DNA of 64,000 bases from JANMES01 sp038329865 (GTDB taxonomy: Bacteria; Planctomycetota; Phycisphaerae; Tepidisphaerales; Tepidisphaeraceae), in the NCBI GenBank assembly GCA_038329865.1, contig JBBQNK010000013.1, forward strand, positions 1 through 64,000. Reading direction: 5' to 3'. The stretch's first letter is position 1; the number at the start of each line of letters is the position of its first letter. The notes under the pieces are model-generated. The model was not told the origin of the DNA, searched no databases, and saw only the letters and a list, made by a program, of their open reading frames with translations. Position numbers and translations under genes: made by a program. Shown here one piece after another: positions 8,144 to 17,073 of the stretch.

Positions 8144-8209
8144 TCCGCGAAGGCGCAAGCGAGCAGGCCAACCCTAATGGCACGGCGAATTCGCTTGCGC
8201 CTTCGCGGA
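8144..8209. repeat. Palindromic repeat, perfect 19-bp arms
   Basis: TCCGCGAAGGCGCAAGCGA at 8144-8162 is exactly reverse-complementary to 8191-8209, with a 28-base spacer. It lies 14 bases after trpD. Without a T-run it is a REP-like element, possibly acting as a terminator or mRNA end stabiliser. Confidence 0.75.
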
Positions 8210-8333
8210 AGAATGCAGTGTTACGGGCAACGCCCACAGGTAAACCGCGTTTCCTTCGACCGATTCTCAAAACCGTCGCGGTTTATAGTCAATTCTTCAT
8301 ATCCAACCGGGCCAAACAGTATAAAATTACGGC

Positions 8334-9869
8334 ATGAAGCATGCGTGGGGAATTTTCCTGTCGCTGGTGTTTTGTGCCGTATCGATCGGCGCCGCTGCCA
8401 ATGCGCAGTCATCCACTCCGTCGACTTCGCCCGCGAATCATAAGGCCGTCGTCATCGTCATCAGCGGCGAGATCAACGACTACACGCGCGACACGCTCGA
8501 AAAGCGCCTTGGCCACGCCCGACAGCTCGGGGCCGACACGGTCATTCTCCAACTCGATACTTACGGCGGCGCGGTGACGTCGGGACTGGAGATGTCGGCA
8601 TTGATCAAGCGGACGAGCAATCTGCACGTGATCGCATTTGTCCCGGAGAAGGCCATCTCCGCCGGCGCGATGATCGCGCTGGCGTGCGACGAAATCGTCA
8701 TGGCCCCGGCCGCCAAGCTGGGCGATTCAGCGCCGATCTCAATCTCAACCGACGGCTCGCTTCAGCCGCTGCCTGAGACCGAGCGCGCCAAAATTGAAAG
8801 CCCCATCCTGCAGGATTTTCGCGACAGTGCCCAACGCAACGGCTACGACCCGCTGCTGGCCGAGGCGATGGTGTCGGTCGGACGATCGGTGTACTGGATC
8901 GAAGATTCCGCCGGCCATCGGCGGTTTGTTCAGCAGGATGAATACAGCAAGCTCACGCAGGGAGACCAGTGGCACGCCGTGCCGAACGCGCCGAATCCGA
9001 TCGACACGCCAAGCGAGTTGCTGACCGTTGGAACGAACCTCGCGATCCAGCTCGGCCTGTCCAAGGGCTCGGCGCCGACGGCTGAGGCGCTGGCGGAATC
9101 GCGCGGGCTCACGATTGTCGCGACGCTGGCGGCCAGCACCGGCGAAGAGTTCCTGCGATTGTTCAGCACCGCGCCGGTGCGATTCCTTCTGTTCGTCGTC
9201 TTCATCATGAGCTTGTACATCGCATTGCACATTCCCGGCCAAGGCGCACCCGAGGCGATCGCGCTGATCAGCCTTGCCTTGCTTCTCGGCGTGCCGTGGC
9301 TCACTGGGTATGCACAGTGGTGGGAAATCGTGCTCATCATCGCGGGCTTGTCGTTGCTGGCGTTTGAGATTTTCGTCATACCCGGCCACGGATTTGCCGC
9401 CTTGCCGGGCATCGGGCTCATGCTGTTCGGCTTCCTGATGACCTTCGTGCCGAAAGAGCCCAACGGCCTGCCGGGGTTTCTGCCGTCGCTTCCGGCCACT
9501 TGGAAAGCGTTGGAGAACGGGCTGATCGTCATCGTTTCAGGCATGGGCTGCTCGATGTTGCTCGGCACGTGGCTGCGAAGATATTTGCCGCGACTGCCGT
9601 TCTTCAATCGCCTGATTTTGACAACGACCGTTGGCGGCGTGACGACCAAGGCCGCGCCGGGCGAATCGGGCGCGTGGCCGCAGCTCGGCGATAAGGGCCG
9701 GACGACGAGCGATCTTCGGCCCGGCGGGTCGGCGATGTTCTTCGATTCCGCCGCCGGCGATCAGCGGCTTTTCAGCGTCGTCTCCGACCGCGGATTCGTC
9801 GCCATTAATACCGACGTGATCGTCCAGGAAGTAGGCGGCGGGCGGCTGGTGGTTCGGCCGGTGAGCTGA
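8334..9869 (+). CDS. NfeD family protein, long form (ClpP-class membrane protease)
   Basis: A 511-residue exported membrane protein. The signal peptide is at about 1-24 (ending AAANAQS). A ClpP-class serine protease domain follows, with DTYGGAVTSG at about 75-84 and a Ser109-containing AISAGAMIALACDE. Four or so membrane segments lie at about 275-375, and a C-terminal OB-fold NfeD domain ends in VIVQEVGGGRLVVRPV. The long form in this family is known to cleave stomatin/flotillin-type proteins, and floA lies two genes downstream, so membrane-microdomain quality control is the likely role. It is the first gene of an apparent four-gene operon. Confidence 0.88.
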   Translation: MKHAWGIFLSLVFCAVSIGAAANAQSSTPSTSPANHKAVVIVISGEINDYTRDTLEKRLGHARQLGADTVILQLDTYGGAVTSGLEMSALIKRTSNLHVIAFVPEKAISAGAMIALACDEIVMAPAAKLGDSAPISISTDGSLQPLPETERAKIESPILQDFRDSAQRNGYDPLLAEAMVSVGRSVYWIEDSAGHRRFVQQDEYSKLTQGDQWHAVPNAPNPIDTPSELLTVGTNLAIQLGLSKGSAPTAEALAESRGLTIVATLAASTGEEFLRLFSTAPVRFLLFVVFIMSLYIALHIPGQGAPEAIALISLALLLGVPWLTGYAQWWEIVLIIAGLSLLAFEIFVIPGHGFAALPGIGLMLFGFLMTFVPKEPNGLPGFLPSLPATWKALENGLIVIVSGMGCSMLLGTWLRRYLPRLPFFNRLILTTTVGGVTTKAAPGESGAWPQLGDKGRTTSDLRPGGSAMFFDSAAGDQRLFSVVSDRGFVAINTDVIVQEVGGGRLVVRPVS

Positions 9870-9879
9870 GGCAGCAACC

Positions 9880-10341
9880 ATGAACGCGATGGAAACCATC
9901 CTCGTTCTTCTCGCGGCGGGAATCGTCCTGCTGCTGGCGGAACTGTTCCTGCCGACGCACGGACTCGTCGGCGTGGCGGGCGTGGTCGCCATTCTCGTCG
10001 CGATCGGAAAGACGTTCGCGATCAACCAGTGGGCGGGCCTCGGTCTGCTAATCGCCGCGGTGATCGCCATGCCGTTCGCGTGGTCAGCGGCGATGGCGCT
10101 TTGGCCGAAAACACCCATCGGCCGAAAAATGGTGCTGCCGCCGGTCGACTCGATTCCCGATCCGCCCGCCTTCCACCTCGGCCAGACCGGCAAGGCGCTG
10201 ACCGAACTGCGCCCGATGGGCATGTGCGATTTCGCCGGCAAAAAAGTGGAGGCCACCTGCGATATCGGCATGGTGGAAGCGGGCAGAACCGTTACAGTAA
10301 CCAGCATCATCAACCGCAGGCCCGTTGTGCGGGCCGTCTGA
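9880..10341 (+). CDS. NfeD family protein, short form
   Basis: A 153-residue membrane protein with two or three N-terminal hydrophobic segments (LVLLAAGIVLLLAELFLP, then GLVGVAGVVAILVAIG and GLGLLIAAVIAM). A soluble C-terminal OB-fold domain follows, with GKALTELRPMGMCDFAGKKV, typical of NfeD partners of flotillins. There is no protease domain. It starts 10 bases after the long NfeD and is followed closely by floA, supporting one operon. Confidence 0.85.
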   Translation: MNAMETILVLLAAGIVLLLAELFLPTHGLVGVAGVVAILVAIGKTFAINQWAGLGLLIAAVIAMPFAWSAAMALWPKTPIGRKMVLPPVDSIPDPPAFHLGQTGKALTELRPMGMCDFAGKKVEATCDIGMVEAGRTVTVTSIINRRPVVRAV

Positions 10342-10360
10342 GACAACCAAAGGAACGCCC

Positions 10361-11404
10361 ATGAATCATCTTTTCTTCACGCTCGCTCAATCCGAAGCAC
10401 CGGCCTGGAATCCAATCACCGTCTTCATTCTGATTTTCATCCTGATCATCCTGCTGGTGGTGTTCGCGGTGATGTACCAGTTCATTGGCCTGTACATCCG
10501 CGCGACGGTCAGCGGAGCGCGCGTGAGCTTCCCGGAACTCATCGGCATGAAGCTTCGGCGCGTGAACGCGACGACGATCATTAACTCGCGCATTCAAGCC
10601 AGCCGCGCGGGGCTAGCCGTGCCGAACAACGAAATGGAATCGCACGTGCTGGCCGGCGGTGACGTGGAGCGTGTCATCAACGCGATGATCGCCGCGAACA
10701 AAGCCAACATCGACTTGCCGTGGAAGACCGCGACGGCCATCGACCTGGCCGGCCGCGATATTCTCGAAGCCGTGCAGACGAGCGTGAATCCGAAAGTCAT
10801 CGACGTGCCCAGTGCCAGCATGGGCCAAACCACCATCGACGGCCAAGCGAAGGACGGCATTGAACTGAAGGTGAAAGCCCGCGTGACGATCCGCACCGAC
10901 ATCAAGCAGCTCGTCGGCGGTGCGACGGAAGAAACCGTCGTCGCCCGCGTCGGCCAGGCGATCGTGAACGCAATCGGCTCGGCCGAGGATTACAAGCACG
11001 TGCTGGAAAATCCGAACACGATCAGCAAGGCCGCGCTCATGATGGGATTGGCGGCGAATACTGCGTTCGAAATCCTGTCGATTGACATTGCCGAAATTAA
11101 AGTCGGCGAAAACATCGGCGCGAAGCTGGCGGCAGATCGGGCGGAATCGGACAAGCGCCGCTTCCAAGCCGAGGCCGAGCAACGCCGCGCGATGGCGGTC
11201 GCGCACGAGCAGGAAAACGTCGCAAAACAGGCGGAGAATCGCGCGATCGTGGTGCTCGCCGAGGCCGAGGTGCCCAAGGCGATCGCCGAGGCGTTCCGCA
11301 ACGGGAACCTGGGCGTGATGGATTTCTATCGCATGAAAAACATGCAGGCCGACACGGCCATGCGCGACGCCATCAGCAAGCCGGGCGAAGGCGCGAAGGG
11401 GTGA
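10361..11404 (+). CDS. floA: Flotillin-like protein FloA (SPFH domain)
   Basis: A 347-residue membrane scaffold protein of the YqfA/FloA type. An N-terminal membrane hairpin (ITVFILIFILIILLVVFAVM, about 20-42) precedes the FloA-specific IGMKLRRVNATTIINSRI, an SPFH core (GIELKVKARVTIRTDIKQLV) and a coiled coil rich in Glu/Ala/Arg (SDKRRFQAEAEQRRAMAVA). FloA organises functional membrane microdomains in other bacteria. ATG 10361 follows an AAAGGA ribosome-binding site; the reading frame is open further upstream but overlaps the NfeD gene. Linked to both NfeD genes. Confidence 0.93.
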   Translation: MNHLFFTLAQSEAPAWNPITVFILIFILIILLVVFAVMYQFIGLYIRATVSGARVSFPELIGMKLRRVNATTIINSRIQASRAGLAVPNNEMESHVLAGGDVERVINAMIAANKANIDLPWKTATAIDLAGRDILEAVQTSVNPKVIDVPSASMGQTTIDGQAKDGIELKVKARVTIRTDIKQLVGGATEETVVARVGQAIVNAIGSAEDYKHVLENPNTISKAALMMGLAANTAFEILSIDIAEIKVGENIGAKLAADRAESDKRRFQAEAEQRRAMAVAHEQENVAKQAENRAIVVLAEAEVPKAIAEAFRNGNLGVMDFYRMKNMQADTAMRDAISKPGEGAKG

Positions 11405-11433
11405 TCCCGGGGTATTTTGATTTCTGAGATTCC

Positions 11434-12093
11434 ATGAATCACGGACTGAACATTCTCGCCGAGCAGGACTGGTCGAAGATCGTCATCGGCGTGATCGTCG
11501 TCGGCTTCTGGATCCTCAACGGGTTGGCCACCGCGTTCAAGAAAAAGCCCGGGCCGATCCAGCGGCCCAACGTTCCTCAACAACCGAGCGCGCTGGAGAT
11601 TTTTCAGCGCGAAGTCGCCGAGCGATTACGGCGGGGCCAGATGCCCGGCCCGCCGCAATTGCCGCCCGTCGGAAATCCGCAAATCAGCGCGATGCAGCGA
11701 CGCCAGACGGTTCAACGCCAGCAGACGGCCGCGCGGAAGCAGGAAGGGAATCAACGCGCCGTCAACCCGCCGGCCATGGTGCACCCGGAACGGGCGGCCA
11801 TGCATCGCCGGCAAGCGGTCCAGAAGAAGCAGACGGCCGCGCGACAGGCGCAGGCACCGAGCAAGATGTCGGCCAAGCGCCGGTCAGCCCCGCCACCGAT
11901 TCCCACGGCGACGGAATCCGCCCCCGAGCCGATCCCCGCCGCTGTCGCCGCGGAATTAAATCCTCGCGCTCATCGTCAAGCCCTGCCGCCGGTCAACGCC
12001 GCCGTCATCGCCGCGTGGATGAAGCCCGACACACTCCGCAAGCAGTTCATCATCACGGAAATCTTCCAGCCGCCGTTATCGATGCGTGAGTAA
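11434..12093 (+). CDS. Single-pass membrane protein of unknown function
   Basis: A 219-residue protein with one N-terminal membrane segment (IVIGVIVVGFWILNGLATAF, about 16-35). A long, basic, Pro/Gln/Ala-rich disordered region with repeated RRQTVQRQQTAARKQE-like units follows. The short C-terminal motif TLRKQFIITEIFQPPLSMRE resembles a terminal motif I associate with planctomycete membrane proteins. It starts 29 bases after floA on the same strand, so it is probably the last gene of the NfeD-FloA operon and could be a lineage-specific partner. No enzymatic motif is visible. Confidence 0.7.
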   Translation: MNHGLNILAEQDWSKIVIGVIVVGFWILNGLATAFKKKPGPIQRPNVPQQPSALEIFQREVAERLRRGQMPGPPQLPPVGNPQISAMQRRQTVQRQQTAARKQEGNQRAVNPPAMVHPERAAMHRRQAVQKKQTAARQAQAPSKMSAKRRSAPPPIPTATESAPEPIPAAVAAELNPRAHRQALPPVNAAVIAAWMKPDTLRKQFIITEIFQPPLSMRE

Positions 12094-12105
12094 CCTGAAC
12101 TTCTT

Positions 12106-13179
12106 TTAAGACTTGAAGAATCCCTTGATCAATTCCGCCAGGTCGGCCGAGTTGCGGGCGATGTTGACGGCCTCGCAGCTCGGGTAAGGATTGGTCTTGG
12201 CGAAATCGTTGATCAGCAGCCGCTTGCCGTGGTTCATGCCGAAGAGGATTTCGTGGTACTTGATGCCCTCGCGCTGCAGCTGCGCGATCGTGACCTCGCG
12301 CGATGAAGCGTGACGCGACGTGGTGATCACCACGCGGACTTTCCCCGAATCGTACAGCGCGTTGACCGCCTTGATGTTGGCCGCGATGCCCGGCGTGCTG
12401 CCCCAGATGGGGTCGAAGAACTCGGCCGAGTTCTGGACCAGCGTGCCGTCGAGATCGACGAACACCGCCCCGTACTGCCGGCAGAAACTCATCCAGTCGT
12501 CGAGCGTTCCCCAGTCGAGATAGTTGGTGCACTCGCGGGCGAAAAAGTTGTGATCGGCCAGGATCATGCTGTAAATCACGTGCGACAGGTAAAGATTGCT
12601 CTCGTGCGAAAGCTTGTCGTAGTAGGTGAGGAACTCCGCGCTGCTCGCAAAACCGTACGCGCCGGTGCAAAACAGATTGCTGATCACCTGCTTCTCAACG
12701 ATGTTCACGATCACCTGATGATCGTCCCGGCTGACGTACGATTTGTTGAACAAATTCATCCGACCGTCCGCCGGCAGCTTGTACGCGTCGGCCACTGAAA
12801 CGAAATTTCCCGGCTCGGCCTCGAGCTCGAAATAATTATCGCTGTCCTTCACGACGAATGCGCCGGTGATGTTGCCGAGTCGCAAGGTCTTGGCCACTGT
12901 TTCGGGCTGATGCTTCGTCGCCTCAGGCAGCACAATGATCTGCAGCTTATCGGTCAGCCCGTGCTTGGCCATCTGGTTGCGGATCGCCTGCGCGCAGTGG
13001 AATTGCTCATCGTGCTGCTGCAGGCAGGTGATGAAGATTCGGTCGAATTTTTCCAGCGGCAGGCCGCGCAGCGCCTCGTAGAACATGAGGTTGCCTTCGG
13101 GGTGCGTCAGCAGCCACTTGGGCCGCGTTCCCTGGAACCGCGTCGAGCCGCCGGCCACGGGCATGATCAAATCAAACAT
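12106..13179 (-). CDS. Sugar nucleotidyltransferase fused to HAD phosphatase domain
   Basis: A 357-residue two-domain protein. The N-terminal domain begins IMPVAGGSTRFQGTRPKWLL, the Rossmann-like NTP-binding loop of nucleotidyltransferases that activate sugar phosphates or small alcohol phosphates. The C-terminal domain starts near residue 238 with the HAD nucleophile motif VFVDLDGTLV and continues with VVITTSR and a late Lys/Asp region. The fusion suggests that one polypeptide removes a phosphate and activates the product for surface-glycan synthesis. Its start overlaps the upstream kinase gene by eight bases. The substrate is unknown. Confidence 0.78.
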   Translation of the reverse strand: MFDLIMPVAGGSTRFQGTRPKWLLTHPEGNLMFYEALRGLPLEKFDRIFITCLQQHDEQFHCAQAIRNQMAKHGLTDKLQIIVLPEATKHQPETVAKTLRLGNITGAFVVKDSDNYFELEAEPGNFVSVADAYKLPADGRMNLFNKSYVSRDDHQVIVNIVEKQVISNLFCTGAYGFASSAEFLTYYDKLSHESNLYLSHVIYSMILADHNFFARECTNYLDWGTLDDWMSFCRQYGAVFVDLDGTLVQNSAEFFDPIWGSTPGIAANIKAVNALYDSGKVRVVITTSRHASSREVTIAQLQREGIKYHEILFGMNHGKRLLINDFAKTNPYPSCEAVNIARNSADLAELIKGFFKS

Positions 13180-13987
13180 AGTCGTTCACCACGCGTTGAA
13201 AAGAAGACAGGACGTGCCTTCGCCGCTCGTCAGTATGACAGTACGGCAGGATACGCGCCAGATTGAGGAATTGAAAAATCGAATAGTGATTTCGATAAAA
13301 CTCGTACGCTTGAAACTGCTTCTGAAATCGATCGTCGAGATATTTCAACGCCAGCTGCGTACGCACGTAATCGCACGGCAATTTGTAGAGTTGCAGCGAC
13401 CACTGAAAAAACGTGTCCTGCCGGATCTTCACCATGTCCTGCAGCGGCGACTCGATGAAACTGTCGAGAAAATCGATTACCACCAGCCCGCCGTGGCCGA
13501 AGAGAATGTTCGAGAGCGTCAGATCGCCGTGGCAGGCGCCGATGGGGAGATTCAAGTCGGCCTGCGGGAGTTTTTCCAGCAGGCCGATGACGTCGTAACC
13601 GGTCGCCGTCGCGATCGATTCGAGTTTCTGTCGAACGATGTGAAACGGAATGACCGACATCTTGCTCGCGCTCACGGCAGCGGCGATCAATTCTCCGACC
13701 TGTTCGACCAGCCGATCCAGATCATCGCGCGAGGCGTGCATTATGAACTCGACGAAATCCCGCGCGTGCGCGTACTCCATCTCGACGTGATAGATCCCGC
13801 CGTCCCAGCCTTCCGACAGCACCGCCGGCGTGCGGCAGAACTTCAGCCGGTTGGCTTCGGAAAACGATCGCTGCTTCTGGATCTGCCGCTGCAGCCGCGG
13901 CGAATACTCAGCCGTCGGAGAAATTTTTCGCAATTTCTTCCCGTCGATCTCGATAATGCAGCGTGAATTGCCTTCGATGAATGCCAA
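13172..13987 (-). CDS. APH/choline-kinase-like phosphotransferase
   Basis: A 271-residue protein-kinase-fold small-molecule kinase. The catalytic loop ACHGDLTLSNILFG is at about 148-162 and the metal-binding VVIDFLDSF at about 166-175. The family includes aminoglycoside, choline and sugar kinases. Its 3-prime end overlaps the nucleotidyltransferase-HAD gene by eight bases, so the two are translationally coupled. A kinase plus nucleotidyltransferase pair recalls LicA/LicC-type activation of a substituent for surface polysaccharide; an antibiotic-resistance role is less likely. Divergent from the glycosyltransferase-like gene at 14131. Confidence 0.75.
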   Translation of the reverse strand: MAFIEGNSRCIIEIDGKKLRKISPTAEYSPRLQRQIQKQRSFSEANRLKFCRTPAVLSEGWDGGIYHVEMEYAHARDFVEFIMHASRDDLDRLVEQVGELIAAAVSASKMSVIPFHIVRQKLESIATATGYDVIGLLEKLPQADLNLPIGACHGDLTLSNILFGHGGLVVIDFLDSFIESPLQDMVKIRQDTFFQWSLQLYKLPCDYVRTQLALKYLDDRFQKQFQAYEFYRNHYSIFQFLNLARILPYCHTDERRRHVLSSFQRVVNDYV

Positions 13988-14130
13988 GCAAGCCCCGTCT
14001 CATCGCCAGCCGAAGTTCGCGACGCGAAGATGGTTCAGACTATGCATCCTATCACGTATTTCAACCCCGACCAAAACGGCCGGGCGGGATTCGTTTGACC
14101 CTGTTCCCCGCCGTTGTAGGATTTCAAAAC

Positions 14131-15027
14131 GTGGCAAGAATCGCACTTCTTTTCAGCGGCCTATCGCGCCAGTGGGCGAATTGCGTTCAATCGCAACTGC
14201 AATTGTTCAAGAACCATCAGGTCGATGTCTTCTTTCACTTCTGGGACACGACCGACGACGCGGAAAAACGACAGATCCTGAACGCATATCAGCCCAAGGC
14301 CTACATGTTTGAGCGGCAGGTGGATTTCTCGCCATTCGAAAAATTCATCCCACAGTTGGATAACATCAACGTCTCTTCAAGAATGATGAGCCAGTATTTC
14401 GGCTGGCGAGCGGTCGCCACGATCTTCAACCAATACCGGCAGGCCACGGGCACGCATTACGATTTTGCGGTGCGGCTGCGGGCCGACGTGATGTATTTCA
14501 ATTCGCTCGATGAAGTGATCCCGCAACTCACGTCCGACGGATTATTTCTTTCGACGTTCAACAATTTCGATCTCGTGAACGACATGTTCGCGCTCGGCGG
14601 CGTGGAGCCGATTCTCTATTACATGTCGCTGTTCGATCATGTGCTGCTTTACGCTCAGCACATCATTTTCAATTCTGAACACTTGTTAATTCATCACCTC
14701 AAGAGCACGCCCAAGCCGATTCGGCTAACGCTGGCAGAGTTCAAGATGCTGGTGGTTCGGCCGCACATGGTGGGGATGTCGATCGAAGAATGCTTGATGG
14801 AGCATCCGGGATCGAGCAAGTGGAAAGACCCGGAAGTCGTCGCGGCCCACAAGGAATTTCACGAGCGATTGCGCGGCGAGCAAGGAATCGCCCACGTGGA
14901 GCAGTTCGCGAAGCATTGGATCGCGGACATCGAAGCGAAGAAAGCGGCGAAGCTAGCCGCCCCACCGCCGGCGAGTCCGGCAGCCCCGCCCGCGCCTAAG
15001 AGCGCAGATGAACCGCCAAAATCATAA
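14131..15027 (+). CDS. Putative glycosyltransferase-like protein
   Basis: About 298 residues from GTG 14131 (VARIALLFSGLSRQW), preceded by a GTAGG-type ribosome-binding site. Upstream in-frame ATGs reach back to 13981 but encode non-conserved sequence. The opening strand IALLFSGLSRQW, then VDVFFHFW and YDFAVRLRADVMYF, matches the pattern of cytosolic glycosyltransferase-like proteins in capsule loci (sugar-nucleotide domain with an R-x-D motif). The C-terminus is a Pro/Ala/Lys-rich tail. It belongs with the divergent kinase/nucleotidyltransferase pair. It converges on mnmG with a 32-bp overlap of the 3-prime ends. Confidence 0.6.
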   Translation: MARIALLFSGLSRQWANCVQSQLQLFKNHQVDVFFHFWDTTDDAEKRQILNAYQPKAYMFERQVDFSPFEKFIPQLDNINVSSRMMSQYFGWRAVATIFNQYRQATGTHYDFAVRLRADVMYFNSLDEVIPQLTSDGLFLSTFNNFDLVNDMFALGGVEPILYYMSLFDHVLLYAQHIIFNSEHLLIHHLKSTPKPIRLTLAEFKMLVVRPHMVGMSIEECLMEHPGSSKWKDPEVVAAHKEFHERLRGEQGIAHVEQFAKHWIADIEAKKAAKLAAPPPASPAAPPAPKSADEPPKS

Positions 15028-16927
15028 CGTCCGCCGGCGTGATGCCACTGATTCGCAGGGCTTGACCCAGGCTGCGCGGCGTGAATTTGACGAGTTTCTG
15101 CCGGGCTTCGTTCCGCAGGCCGGACACGCGGGCGTAGTCGAATTCACTGGGGATCAGCTTGGTTTCCATCTTCGCGAAGCGTTCGATCGCCTTGTCCTGC
15201 CGGGCGATGTAGCCGGCGTATTTCACGCGCACGTCGATCAGCCGGCCGACGGTGGACGGGATCGCCGCGAGAGTAGGTACGATTTCGCACAAACCGGCCC
15301 AGTTGTTTTCCGGGCGCCGCAGCCAGTCGGTGGCAGGGATGCCTTGCACTCGCGAAGCCGCAAGCGCCGCGGCGGCCAAGTCGAGAAGTTCACGGCGGGC
15401 GGTGAACTGTGTCCACCGCTCGTCATCCACCAAGCCGATCGACCGCCCCACTTCCGTCAGGCGTTCGTCAGCGTTATCGCTCCGTAGATGCAGCCGGTGC
15501 TCGGCGCGGCTGGTGAACATCCGGTACGGCTCGATCGGCGGCTTAGTCACCAAGTCGTCCACCAGCACGCCCATGTACGCCTGATCCCGCCGCAGCACGA
15601 AGTCGGCCGACCCGTGCGCGAGCTTGCGGGCGGCATTGATGCCGACGAGTTGCCCTTGCGCACCGGCTTCTTCGTAGCCGCTGGTTCCGTTGATTTGGCC
15701 GGCGAGAAACAGCCCGTCGATGAGTTTCGTCTCCAGCGTGCTGCGGATCTGGCTCGGCCAGATCATGTCGTATTCCACCGCGTAGCCGTAGCGGAGGAAT
15801 TGTGCTTTTTCCAATCCCGGGATCAGCCGCACGACCTGCTCCTGCACGTCGGCCGGCAGCGAGGTGCTGATGCCGTTGACGTAAATCTCCGGCGTGTCGA
15901 GGCCCTCGGGTTCGAGGAAGACGTGATGGCTTGTCTTGTCGGCAAACCGCACGACCTTGTCTTCAATGCTCGGGCAATACCGCGGCCCGGTCGATTGAAT
16001 CTGGCCGCTGTACATCGGCGCGCGGTGAAGATTAGCCCGGATGATCTCGTGGATTTTTTCGTTGGTGTTCCCGAGGTAGCACTGGACCTGCGGCAGCGGC
16101 GGCGACCACTGTGAGTACTCGTCCATGTAGGAAAACGGCATCGGCTCATCGTCGCCGGGTTGGAGTTCGAACTTTGAGAAATCGATCGAGTCGCGATGAA
16201 GACGCGGGGGCGTGCCGGTTTTGAGTCGGCCGACTTCGAGGCCTAGCTTGGCGAGGCAGGCGCTCAGTCCCTTCGCCGCTGACTCGCCGACTCGGCCGCC
16301 TTCTGTTTTTTGCTCGCCGGTGTGCATCAGGGCGCGGAGGAAGGTGCCCGTGGTGACGATCGCGGCGCGGCAGGTGATGTGTGTGCCGTCGGCGAGGGTG
16401 GCGCCGACGATTTTTCGCGATCGGGAAGAATTTGAACATCGAACATCGAACATCGAACTCCGAACATCGAATGTATTTTCGTCCGAGACGTCGCTATTCG
16501 ATGTTCGACGTTCGATGTTCGATGTTCGATGTTCAAATTCCTCCGTCAGCAGTTCCGCCACCTCTCCCGCGATTACCGTCAAATTCACACACGTCCCCAG
16601 CAGCCGCTGCACTTCCGCCGCATACTTGTACTTGTCCGCCTGCGCCCGCGGGCCCCAGACGGCCGGGCCTTTGCTGCGGTTGAGCATGCGGAACTGAATG
16701 CCGGTGGCGTCGGTCGCCAGGCCCATCAGGCCGCCGAGCGCATCGATCTCGCGGACCATTTGTCCCTTGGCGAGCCCGCCGATCGCGGGGTTGCAGCTCA
16801 TCTGGCCGATGCGAGCCGGGTCCATGCTGACCAGTGCCGTCTTCGCCCCAAGGCGTGACGCCGCCCACGCCGCCTCCGCGCCCGCGTGGCCGCCGCCTAT
16901 GACGAGGATGTCGAAATCATGTGCCAT
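14996..16927 (-). CDS. mnmG: tRNA uridine-5-carboxymethylaminomethyl modification enzyme MnmG, with repeat insertion
   Basis: A 643-residue FAD enzyme that, with MnmE, modifies U34 of tRNAs. The dinucleotide loop GGGHAGAEAAWAAS starts near residue 11. NPAIGGLAKGQMVREIDALG, GTPPRLHRDSID, GYAVEYDMIWPSQI and the C-terminal helical MnmE-binding domain are present. Residues of about 130-167 (FEHRTSNIERRTSN to SMFDVRCSNSS) are not family sequence but the translation of a 113-bp palindromic heptamer repeat. It lies between VAELLTEE and KIVGATLADG with the frame kept. The remaining length, about 605, is normal for MnmG. Whether the enlarged enzyme is active cannot be judged from sequence; no stop is present. 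Confidence 0.93.
   Translation of the reverse strand: MAHDFDILVIGGGHAGAEAAWAASRLGAKTALVSMDPARIGQMSCNPAIGGLAKGQMVREIDALGGLMGLATDATGIQFRMLNRSKGPAVWGPRAQADKYKYAAEVQRLLGTCVNLTVIAGEVAELLTEEFEHRTSNIERRTSNSDVSDENTFDVRSSMFDVRCSNSSRSRKIVGATLADGTHITCRAAIVTTGTFLRALMHTGEQKTEGGRVGESAAKGLSACLAKLGLEVGRLKTGTPPRLHRDSIDFSKFELQPGDDEPMPFSYMDEYSQWSPPLPQVQCYLGNTNEKIHEIIRANLHRAPMYSGQIQSTGPRYCPSIEDKVVRFADKTSHHVFLEPEGLDTPEIYVNGISTSLPADVQEQVVRLIPGLEKAQFLRYGYAVEYDMIWPSQIRSTLETKLIDGLFLAGQINGTSGYEEAGAQGQLVGINAARKLAHGSADFVLRRDQAYMGVLVDDLVTKPPIEPYRMFTSRAEHRLHLRSDNADERLTEVGRSIGLVDDERWTQFTARRELLDLAAAALAASRVQGIPATDWLRRPENNWAGLCEIVPTLAAIPSTVGRLIDVRVKYAGYIARQDKAIERFAKMETKLIPSEFDYARVSGLRNEARQKLVKFTPRSLGQALRISGITPADVMILAVHLRS
16428..16540. 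repeat. Palindromic ATCGAAC-heptamer repeat inserted in mnmG
   Basis: The outer 30 bases of each arm (16428-16457 and 16511-16540) are exact reverse complements. Each arm is built of ATCGAAC heptamers (GTTCGAT on the other arm) and the centre is unique sequence. Translation gives 7-residue repeats (HRTSNIE, and FDVRCSM from the opposite arm). It lies wholly inside mnmG without breaking the frame. Confidence 0.9.
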
Positions 16928-16933
16928 GTTGCT

Positions 16934-17073
16934 AAATTCGAATGGCGAAATTCAAAATCCGATTGAAATTCAAAATTCGAATGACGAAAAAGAATCCAGC
17001 TAATGCGTGCGGTACGCTGTTCGAATTTCGTGATTCGTCATTTGTCCGAATTTCGAATTTCGTCATCGGATTT
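16934..17073. repeat. Imperfect inverted repeat, GAATTTC-heptamer family
   Basis: The arms are rich in AATTCGAA and GAATTTC units with a 7-bp period (for example CCGAATTTCGAATTTCGTC at 17046-17064). The left half (16934-16995) reads as an imperfect reverse complement of the right half (17019-17073). It fills the gap between mnmG and the small membrane protein and encodes the last residues of that protein. Confidence 0.65.

Noticed and set aside
8144..8209. Rho-independent terminator after trpD
   Set aside because: The stem is strong but the 28-base loop and absence of a T-run fit a REP-like palindrome better.
13172..13987. Aminoglycoside resistance gene
   Set aside because: The fold is APH-like, but the gene is translationally coupled to a sugar nucleotidyltransferase-HAD fusion, so surface-glycan metabolism is more likely.
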